Program-made: the position numbers and the translations under genes
Origin: Bacillota bacterium
GTDB taxonomy: Bacteria; Bacillota; Clostridia; Lachnospirales; Lachnospiraceae
DNA length: 64,000 bases
Direction of reading: 5' to 3'
Assembly (NCBI GenBank): GCA_023398375.1
Contig: JAEWSH010000084.1
Span: 310,001-374,000, forward strand
In this document: positions 34,771 through 41,318 of the stretch, in pieces
Layout: the number at the start of each line of letters is the position of its first letter
Numbering within the stretch: position 1 is the stretch's first letter
Notes under the pieces: model-generated
Seen by the model: the letters and a program-made list of their open reading frames with translations, nothing else
Database searches by the model: none
What the model was told of the DNA's origin: nothing

Positions 34771-34802
34771 TGTAATGGACACCTTTTGAGGCGCCCATTA
34801 CA
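34771..34802. promoter_or_regulatory. Inverted repeat upstream of the HEPN/MNT pair
   Basis: TGTAATGGACACC and GGCGCCCATTACA pair at 11 of 13 positions around TTTTGA. It also lies just past the stop of the lipoprotein-like gene at 34855, so it may double as a terminator, though no T run follows on the minus strand. Confidence 0.5.
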
Positions 34803-34854
34803 TTGTTTGGTTAATTGGTTTTTATTTCAATAATGTTACTTGTGTGTTATTGTA

Positions 34855-35562
34855 TTACCATGTTCTACCTGCTTCACTCATTTCTTGTTGAATACTTGCC
34901 CCTACCTCTGCATCAGTACCTGATGCTCCTACTACTGATCCATCTGGCATTACTGTCCCCTCTAGTGATTTAACATCGGATGAACTGGAACTTGCTGCTT
35001 TCTCTTGTTCTTGAACATTAATATCATTTGTATCGGCAGGTGCTGGAGTTACAGGAGCTGTATTCTGAGTTGTTGTGGTGTTACTTTTACTTCCCTCATA
35101 AACTTCTTTTGTTTGCTCTGCATTCTTTTGTTCGGTCTGTACTTGCTCTTTTACTTCCGCGGCTTTATCGGCTTCTTTTGTGTCTGTTTCTTCTCCTAAT
35201 TTATTCAACGCCTCGTCTGCACTTGCTAAGTCATCAAGGTACTCGATTGTCTTTTCGATTGACACTTCAATGTTATTTCCGAATCTTCTCAACTTTGTAT
35301 ACTTGTTTACAAGTCCTTCGGTCTCTAAGGTGTATCCGGCGTCTGTGAACTCTTTCTCATGTTCTTTTAACTCTTTTTCGAGCGTTATACTCGTCATTTC
35401 TTCCTCAACTGCATGTGATTCTGTTTCTGATTCTGTTGATTTTTGTTCGATTGCCTCAATTTCTTTATTCTTTGCATTCCCACTAATAAGTATGCTCGAT
35501 CCTAAACCTATTACTGCTAATGTAGCAATAATTCCTATACTAATTATTTTTTTATTTTTCAT
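34855..35562 (-). CDS. Envelope-anchored protein, paralogue 2 (lipobox Cys absent)
   Basis: A 235-residue paralogue of the lipoprotein at 31931-32677. The shared block (HEKEF.DAGYTLETEGL...LRRFGNNIEVSIEKTIEYLDDLASADEALNKLGEETDT) and Thr/Pro tail are nearly identical. The N-terminus differs: KKIISIGIIATLAVIGLGSSILISGNAKNKE is hydrophobic but has no lipobox Cys, so it is probably a membrane-anchored or secreted version. Promoter and gene appear to be duplicated as a unit about 2.9 kb apart. Confidence 0.72.
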   Translation of the reverse strand: MKNKKIISIGIIATLAVIGLGSSILISGNAKNKEIEAIEQKSTESETESHAVEEEMTSITLEKELKEHEKEFTDAGYTLETEGLVNKYTKLRRFGNNIEVSIEKTIEYLDDLASADEALNKLGEETDTKEADKAAEVKEQVQTEQKNAEQTKEVYEGSKSNTTTTQNTAPVTPAPADTNDINVQEQEKAASSSSSDVKSLEGTVMPDGSVVGASGTDAEVGASIQQEMSEAGRTW

Positions 35563-36048
35563 TGTCTGTTTCCCCTCTTCATTTATCGTTTATTTTTCTT
35601 ATTTCGCTTTTCATGTATTTCTTCCCCATATTTTGTAACTATTTTCATTATATTACAATTTACTGTAAAGTTCAAACTCCTTAATAGTGGGGTTAGTGGG
35701 GAATTTCCTAGATATTTTCCTACCTTTTTTCTAATCTAGTTTCTCTTTTATATGGTCAGCCTGTTATTGTCAGTTAATAGTATTAAATAGTAACTAGAAC
35801 CCCTAGTCTTAGTAGGGGGAAATGTTATTATATATTGCAATATAAGCATAATCATATTTTTCTACATTTTTATATTTTTATTTGATTTTATTATTTCAAC
35901 CTGTTCTTTACTTATTAAAAATGATGAGATAGTAGGGGCGTGGCGAATTTCCTGCTCTTTCATAAACTATATTTTTGAAAAAGTAAAATACTGTGAATAT
36001 ATTCAGTACCTTACTTCATCATTCATATTTAACTGCTTATTCTTATTT
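35563..36048. other. Intergenic region: promoter, CCCCAC repeats, CATAAAC
   Basis: A gap of 486 bp. It holds the promoter at 35647-35675, two copies of a word like TAGTGGGGTTAGTGGGGAAT (35685-35708, and degenerate at 35930-35952), a CCCCTA...TAGGGGG inverted repeat near 35800-35818, CATAAAC at 35961, and a weak terminator stem near 35980-36018 for the 278-residue gene. No coding frame. Confidence 0.55.
35647..35675 (-). promoter_or_regulatory. Sigma-A promoter of paralogue 2
   Basis: Minus strand TTGAAC - 17 bp - TATAAT, about 85 bp before the start codon; near-copy of the promoter at 32793-32821. Confidence 0.82.
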
Positions 36049-36885
36049 TTAAGCCGCAATCCTAGTCCCTTTCTTTACTCGTAACTCTTTAAATCTATCT
36101 GGCGATGCTTCTTTGTTTGGATGTGCTTCTTCTTTAATCTGTCCAATAAAAAACTTTATTTTTTCTATTGTATCAATTATGAGATATTCTTGATTACTTC
36201 CCTTATTTTTATTTTCTTCTTTAGTGATAATTCTTGTAGATTTCATCCTGTCATCCCATGTACTAGATCTGTGGTCAAGAGAACAATTCTCTACAAAATA
36301 ATCTGCTGACCTCTCTTTATAATCTGCAATATAATGTATAACAAATCCCATCTGCTTGCCTTTAAAATGTTTATCTAATTTATCTGGTATAAATATTCCA
36401 ACTGTTCCTAAGATATTCTTCATTTTTTCTGTCTTACATCTGTAGAAATCCCTATAATTAAGGCCTTGCTCTAACATTATGTTTATCTTTACTAAAATAT
36501 ATGGAATAATATCATTGCCTATCTTATAATCAATAAGATGGATATGATAATGATCGTCGCTTACTAAACATATATTTGTTCCTACCACCCTGTAATATAT
36601 CAGCCTAAGATTTATGGCTACTACCTCTAAAATTGGTTCATCTCCATAAACCCCACACGCTTCTTCTACTGCTTCTCTTTGAATGTAAATTGATGAACGT
36701 GCTTTATCACATTGACTATTGTTTGCTAATTCCATTTTGAAATTTTTATACTCTTTTTTACATTCTTTTCTGTTTTGGTCAAACAGATTTAACATGTATT
36801 TGTTACTATTGGCAATATTACCTTGCCAACCTTTTTCTATTATTTCTTCCTTTGTTATTGCATATTTACTTCTTCCATTTTCCAT
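36049..36885 (-). CDS. Hypothetical protein with HYHIH motif, 278 residues
   Basis: Not recognised with confidence. Soluble, mixed alpha/beta. Residues near 115-122 read DDHYHIHLID, a His-hydrophobic-His pattern like the metal site of HUH endonucleases (rolling-circle Rep and relaxases), and Tyr residues follow in GLNYRDFYRCK near 147. The spacing is not a secure match. Good AAGGAG ribosome binding site. Upstream leader contains the GCGTTA motif (37021). If a true Rep, it would explain how an element without transfer genes persists. Confidence 0.55.
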   Translation of the reverse strand: MENGRSKYAITKEEIIEKGWQGNIANSNKYMLNLFDQNRKECKKEYKNFKMELANNSQCDKARSSIYIQREAVEEACGVYGDEPILEVVAINLRLIYYRVVGTNICLVSDDHYHIHLIDYKIGNDIIPYILVKINIMLEQGLNYRDFYRCKTEKMKNILGTVGIFIPDKLDKHFKGKQMGFVIHYIADYKERSADYFVENCSLDHRSSTWDDRMKSTRIITKEENKNKGSNQEYLIIDTIEKIKFFIGQIKEEAHPNKEASPDRFKELRVKKGTRIAA

Positions 36886-37020
36886 GATTTCTCTCCTTCA
36901 TACCGATAAAAATTGGTACTTCTTTTTTTTAAATTTTAGGTTTAAAAACGCCCAACATTTCTTCCACTGTAAAATCCAAGTACTAATAACATCCTATTTT
37001 TCCTATTTCTTTCGGAAATT

Positions 37021-37033
37021 GTAACGCCACAAA
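37021..37033 (-). promoter_or_regulatory. Leader motif GCGTTA, copy 2
   Basis: Minus strand TTTGTGGCGTTAC, 136 bp upstream of the 278-residue gene. Shares TTTGTGGCGTTA with copy 1. Confidence 0.45.
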
Positions 37034-37309
37034 TAAAAAAATCAATAGAAAATTTAAAATTTTCAAAATAACTTTTTCTAAATTCTTCTTCATAAATTAC
37101 TTACTCTCTTCTAATTCCATTCATTTTTTACTAAAAAATATTAACACACTGTATCTTCATTTTTCTTCTATACGCAGGTTTTTTATTTTTCTCCTGCAAT
37201 TCCATTTTTTTACCGATATGCAAATTACCTTACCTTTATTTTTAAATTTACATCTTTCATTTTTAATTTTTTAATTGATATTAAATATCTTTATGCTTAC
37301 AAAAAAATA

Positions 37310-37358
37310 GAAAGAGCAGGATTCATTCAGTTTAAACTAAATTTCTTCCTGTTCTTTC
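37310..37358 (-). terminator. Terminator of the 238-residue gene
   Basis: Arms GAAAGAGCAGGA and TCCTGTTCTTTC with an inner palindrome AGTTTAAACT, followed by TATTTTTTT on the minus strand, about 60 bp after the stop codon. Confidence 0.8.
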
Positions 37359-37418
37359 CATCAAATGGAATGTTATCAAATCTGCTAACAACTATGTACA
37401 AACTTAATTTTTTATCAA

Positions 37419-38135
37419 TTAGTGGGGATTGTGGGGAATTTTATCGTTTTCATCATATCCCATTGCTTTTTTCAATCTTTCTATTCGTTCTTTTTCTTTC
37501 GTGCTTGGTATCGCTTTTAGATTTAAGTAATTGAAATAGCCGCAATATTTTTTGAACAGCTTCTCCATCTCTTGTAATTTGTGATTTGAGAAGTATTCAA
37601 ATACTTCTATCATTTCTTCAAAATCCAGCGTTTCGATAAACTGCTCATAGCTCTTTTTGGGTGGCACTCTCCATAGTAAATTTTTATAATCATATGCCTG
37701 TTTAATTCCTTTACTTTTCCTTATGATCCCTATCCCATTGTAAGCTTTTTTCAAGGTATCCTCTCTCAATTCTGCATTCATAATATCTGCTAAAAAATCA
37801 GCTCTTCCATATATGTTTCTCAATCTTAAATTTAATGCAGTTACAAGTCTTCTGCCTCTAAGTTTAGTGCTAAATTCATCTTCCTCTGGTTCTTTAAAAT
37901 ATCTAAGTGCCACCTTATCATTCTTTTCGTTAAATGATTTTACTAACTCCACCGTATATGGATTAAACAGTTCTTCATTCGTTATTACACTGTACCATTC
38001 ATATATTAATTTTAACTGTGTTTCTGGCATTACATCTCCATAGGCATTAGTAATTAATACATCCTCTTTCTTTGTTCCATCAGGGTTGAAAAAAATACCA
38101 TAATACTTTTTGGTGCTATTAAACAATGATTCCAT
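37419..38135 (-). CDS. Hypothetical protein, 238 residues
   Basis: Not recognised. Helical and basic, with no membrane segment. It ends KIPHNPH, where the DNA (CCCCACAATCCCCAC) resembles two intergenic words at 35685 and 35930. The ribosome binding site is AAAGGGCGG. It lies next to the AT-rich repeat region 38457-38675, so a replication or partition role is conceivable (inference by position only). Confidence 0.6.
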   Translation of the reverse strand: MESLFNSTKKYYGIFFNPDGTKKEDVLITNAYGDVMPETQLKLIYEWYSVITNEELFNPYTVELVKSFNEKNDKVALRYFKEPEEDEFSTKLRGRRLVTALNLRLRNIYGRADFLADIMNAELREDTLKKAYNGIGIIRKSKGIKQAYDYKNLLWRVPPKKSYEQFIETLDFEEMIEVFEYFSNHKLQEMEKLFKKYCGYFNYLNLKAIPSTKEKERIERLKKAMGYDENDKIPHNPH

Positions 38136-38218
38136 ACTTTATACCGCCCTTTCTTTTTATCATATTGTTTTACTATTGCTTTCACTTTTCCCTATTTTCT
38201 TTTTCAATATTTATTTTT

Positions 38219-38231
38219 GTAACGCAAAAAA
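38219..38231 (-). promoter_or_regulatory. Leader motif GCGTTA, copy 3
   Basis: Minus strand TTTTTTGCGTTAC, about 85 bp upstream of the 238-residue gene. Confidence 0.45.
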
Positions 38232-38456
38232 GCGAGAATTGCAATATAATTTCTTTATTTTTTCTAGTAATTTCATTCTTAAGCATTATCACTCAAATCG
38301 TTAATAATTGCCCCGTAATATTATAATCATGATTGGCATATGATTCCCTTATCATAAATAATTCATAAATAAACAAATATCACTTAATATATTGTTCCGT
38401 AAGACTAGTATTTTTTAAGTTCCTGAATATTCAAAATAAAGTTACACCTAAAAATA

Positions 38457-38675
38457 TTTTATACATTTATATAAAACTTAAAAATTATAATTTTATACAT
38501 TTGCATATTTTATATAAAATTCAATTTAATGCATTAACATACATTTTATTATTCTCTCAAAACGCCCTATTTTACAGTGTTTTTCATTTTTCAAAAACAT
38601 AAATATTTTCAAAATATCAAATCTTATATAAATGTATAAAATCAAATAATATCAATTTTATACATTTATATAAAA
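38457..38675. repeat. AT-rich 20-bp iteron-like repeats
   Basis: TTTTATACATTTATATAAAA occurs exactly at 38457-38476 and 38656-38675, its inverse core TTATATAAATGTATAAAA at 38624-38641, and a split variant at 38491-38521 (TTTTATACATTTG and TTTTATATAAAATT). The unit is itself nearly palindromic. Iteron or operator arrays of this type are typical of plasmid origins and partition sites. Confidence 0.65.
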
Positions 38676-39020
38676 TTATACTTTTATATACATAACTGGC
38701 ACATAAACATTTTTCTTAGAGATTCATCAATATTACTATCATGGGTTTACCCATTCAAAAAACAATAGTTCCTTAACCATTTACTTCTTATCAGTTTTTC
38801 CGGTCAATCTTCTATATCTCATTAAAATGTGTATTCTAATCATGCCTTTCACTACTGCTCTATTTCTTATGTACTTCCATCTATGTCCATCTTTAAATGT
38901 CTATCCTCTATAGATTCTCTGTCTATAGACTGCAACCTTTTTTTCTATTCCTGCCCATGCTATGCAACTTATATTTATTAACTTTTCTCATATTTTGTAC
39001 ATACGTGTGTAACCCTATAT

Positions 39021-39622
39021 TTTATTCTAGATAGTCCTATGCCCCCTATTTCTATCTCTTTTCCTAAATTTTCAAATATCTTCTTTTAGTAGCTTCTTTT
39101 TTATCTTGTATTTACCATGCCTTATATTTTCTTCATAAACCCAATTTTTCTCTACATGATACTGCACACTATCTCTATCCTTGATTCTATTTTTCTTAAC
39201 CGAAAAATTTTCCCCTTGTGAAATCCCCCTTTTTACTCCAGATTACCTCATGCAAGGTATTTTACCTTTTTTCCATTAAATTCCCTACAATACCCCTTTA
39301 AACCCCTCTGGCACTATCACCATTTACGTACCACCCATCTTCAATATATTAAGAAACAAAATCCCTATCTCTTATTTCGAATATTACTTTTTTATATCCT
39401 AATTTGATACTCTCTATGTACAACTTTATCCCAGAAACATCCCCTTTTTCTTATTACCTGTCTACACCTATCCCATATTAATCAATCACTTCCTGTGCTC
39501 TCACTTATTTTTCCTCTGCCGGTATTCTTTCTAAAAATCATCTTTATCTCATATTGACACCTACTATGCATCACTTTATCCTAGATAGACATCCCATACG
39601 TATAGCTTTATCCCATAAACAT
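39021..39622 (+). repeat. Four degenerate copies of a ~20-bp unit
   Basis: TTTATTCTAGATAGTCCT (39021), TTTATCCCAGAAACATCCC (39425), TTTATCCTAGATAGACATCCC (39575) and TTTATCCCATAAACAT (39607), all in the same orientation. The last contains CATAAAC; the second has CAGAAAC at the same place. The unit may be an extended context of the heptamer. Confidence 0.45.
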
Positions 39623-39701
39623 AACAATCTAATTATTATAGAATTGTAAGTATGGCAAAAAAATAGCGACAACTCTCAAGATCGAATTGCCACCACTCCT
39701 T

Positions 39702-40631
39702 TTATTCTGCTATAGAAATCATATTATTATTGTAATCATAGATATATAAGTTGTCTGAAAGTATTTCATCATCTTGAACTTGTGTTCTGTTAACTTCTCT
39801 GACCATCTCTCTTATTTCACTGTTCTTTTCTACTAATGGCTGCTCATTTACAAATATCAGCTCATGTATACTGCTTGGGATGATATAAAAACTGTGTCCA
39901 AGCATATCAGCCTGTTTTTTCATAAAGCCTTGATTCAACATTACATTTGCGCCATTCACTTTCATTTCATTTGTTGCAACATACATTTTGTCATCATCTT
40001 CCATATTAAGTATCATTTCTTTAATAAACTGCTCATCACTTTCCATGTCCGCATTTGTAATAAACATCTGTTTCATTATGTTAACCATTGATTCACATTT
40101 ATGCTTAAATATCTTACTCGTGTTTTCATTCGCAATATTCCAAAGTTCTTCTTCCGAACATTGCCATAAACCTTGCAACTTATCACTTACAGTGATATTT
40201 CCTAAACCTGCCTCACCCATTGAAATGTTAATTTTATATATAACCATTAAATCTAAAAATCTTCGGTGTGGAAATTCCGAATACGTGTCTTTGTTTCTTT
40301 CATAATTCACAACCACATAAAATAACTTGTCTTTGACCCTGTCAAAATCTGTTACATAGCCTATTTCTAATTCCTTTTCTGTTATCTGGTTATCATTGTT
40401 CCTCTTGATTATTTCATTTGCTACATACTCAATATATTCTTCCTCTGCCTGTTCTCTATATAGACCATCCATGTAAATAGTAGGCACAATTTTTTGCCCT
40501 TCATTTTGAATAGTTATTCCATGTAGTTTTGTATTGTTATTCTTAATAACCGTTTGCACACTCACTGACATATCTGGACACTTCTTTTGGATTATATCAA
40601 CCACACTCTCTATAAAGATTTCTTTTTTCAT
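39702..40631 (-). CDS. DUF5688 family protein
   Basis: A 309-residue cytoplasmic protein resembling DUF5688, common in Lachnospiraceae and their mobile elements. Recognisable blocks: TVIKNNNTKLHGITIQNEGQ, IVPTIYMDGLY, FPHRRFLDLMVIY, GLWQCSEEELWNIANENT, MYVATNEMKVNGANVMLN and FYIIPSSIHELIFV. Start at 40631 (MKKEIFIESVVD) is set by AAAGGAG 8 bp upstream; the frame opens at 40691. The family has no known function. Leader has motif copy 4. Confidence 0.85.
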   Translation of the reverse strand: MKKEIFIESVVDIIQKKCPDMSVSVQTVIKNNNTKLHGITIQNEGQKIVPTIYMDGLYREQAEEEYIEYVANEIIKRNNDNQITEKELEIGYVTDFDRVKDKLFYVVVNYERNKDTYSEFPHRRFLDLMVIYKINISMGEAGLGNITVSDKLQGLWQCSEEELWNIANENTSKIFKHKCESMVNIMKQMFITNADMESDEQFIKEMILNMEDDDKMYVATNEMKVNGANVMLNQGFMKKQADMLGHSFYIIPSSIHELIFVNEQPLVEKNSEIREMVREVNRTQVQDDEILSDNLYIYDYNNNMISIAE

Positions 40632-40663
40632 TCTTACCTCTCCTTTCATTTTGAGGAAGAAAT

Positions 40664-40676
40664 GATAACGCAAAAA
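40664..40676 (-). promoter_or_regulatory. Leader motif GCGTTATC, copy 4
   Basis: Minus strand TTTTTGCGTTATC followed by ATTTCTTCC, about 33 bp before the DUF5688 start; the best match to copy 1 (CGTTATCATT shared). Confidence 0.5.
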
Positions 40677-40691
40677 GGCAGAAATTTCCAC

Positions 40692-41273
40692 AAAATATTA
40701 ACCTACCCATAAACCAAACCAGCCATACTAAGGCACGATAAATCCATAATCTTCATAATGAAATATTCTTAAATAGCACCTGTATCTTTGCAATTCAAAC
40801 CAGTCTTGCATCAGACAAATTTTTTTTCTTACTTTATTAATTTACGAAATTTTGTTAAGTTTCTCCATATCAAGAGGAGATTACCATATTTCAAGTTATA
40901 GACTTCACAAAAATAAGCGACATTTAAAGCAAGCACTTGAAAGCATTGAACTTATAAGAAATATAGAATAAAATGTAGTTTATTATAATATTATTTTTTT
41001 CATATTTGTGCTATGATAATAAAAAACAAGTAAATTTCGACATATGTTTATGGGGAAGACATGCTGGAAGAGGTTTATTACATAATGAAATTGTATCTGG
41101 TAAAGAATGATAATATCCGTCTATGACTATGTCTAGGTGGATTTTTATTCATCAAGGAGCTATATTATTGCAATAATGAGAAATGTACAGATATTATATA
41201 TGTTTTTAGATAGATAAGAATATTCCAGTATGGAGTACTTAATATAAAATAATTATAAATATGGGGAAGAGTT
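40692..41273. other. Divergent intergenic region where motif polarity flips
   Basis: A gap of 582 bp between the leftward cargo and the rightward KAP gene. The last forward CATAAAC is at 40708 and the first inverse copy (GTTTATG) at 41046. AT-rich promoter-like words lie near 40980-41030 (TTTATTATAATATT, GCTATGATAAT). GGGGAAGAG at 41262 is the KAP ribosome binding site. No coding frame. Confidence 0.55.
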
Positions 41274-41318
41274 ATGAATGGATTAAATTTTATTCGAGAG
41301 TTTGTTATTTGGTTTATG
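41046..41318 (-). repeat. Inverse CATAAAC copies
   Basis: GTTTATG on the + strand at 41046-41052 and 41312-41318, the only two inverse copies I found in the element, beyond the point where gene direction changes. Confidence 0.75.

Larger units (their letters stand above)
36886..37418. other. Intergenic region with leader motif copy 2 and terminator
   Basis: AT-rich 533 bp. It contains GTAACGCCACAAA at 37021-37033 (minus strand TTTGTGGCGTTAC) and the hairpin at 37310-37358. The remaining parts are T-rich on the + strand, without a frame. Confidence 0.55.
38136..39701. other. 1.57-kb non-coding region, possible origin or decayed DNA
   Basis: No open frame with a ribosome binding site on either strand. 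The right-hand part of the leader has motif copy 3 (38219-38231). 38340-38700 is extremely AT-rich with 20-bp repeats. 38700-39660 is pyrimidine-rich on the + strand with very few G and holds CATAAAC at 38703, 39134 and 39614 and four degenerate copies of TTTATCCYAGATAGACATCCC. AT-rich repeats beside unknown genes fit a replication origin or centromere-like site, without proof. Confidence 0.5.
25111..40714 (+). repeat. Dispersed, strand-polar CATAAAC heptamer array (25 copies)
   Basis: Exact CATAAAC starts on the + strand at 25111, 25612, 25662, 26413, 27139, 27496, 28183, 28570, 29032, 29785, 30611, 31142, 31816, 32179, 32692, 33179, 33721, 35097, 35961, 36645, 38703, 39134, 39614, 40165 and 40708. 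None was found in the opposite orientation within this interval. Copies lie in intergenic DNA and in genes in all three frames, so the DNA (or mRNA sense GUUUAUG) is conserved, not a peptide. Spacing is often 430-750 bp. Inverse copies appear at 41046 and 41312. Confidence 0.8.

Noticed and set aside
38126..38326. Two overlapping + strand frames of 64-66 codons
   Set aside because: Phe/Ile-rich translations of T-rich DNA without a ribosome binding site; considered noise.
38457..38675. CRISPR array
   Set aside because: Only four 20-bp AT-rich units at irregular spacing and in mixed orientation; no cas gene in the window.
40921..41170. Possible small RNA or riboswitch before the KAP gene
   Set aside because: AT-rich with promoter-like words but no stable conserved stem that I can support.
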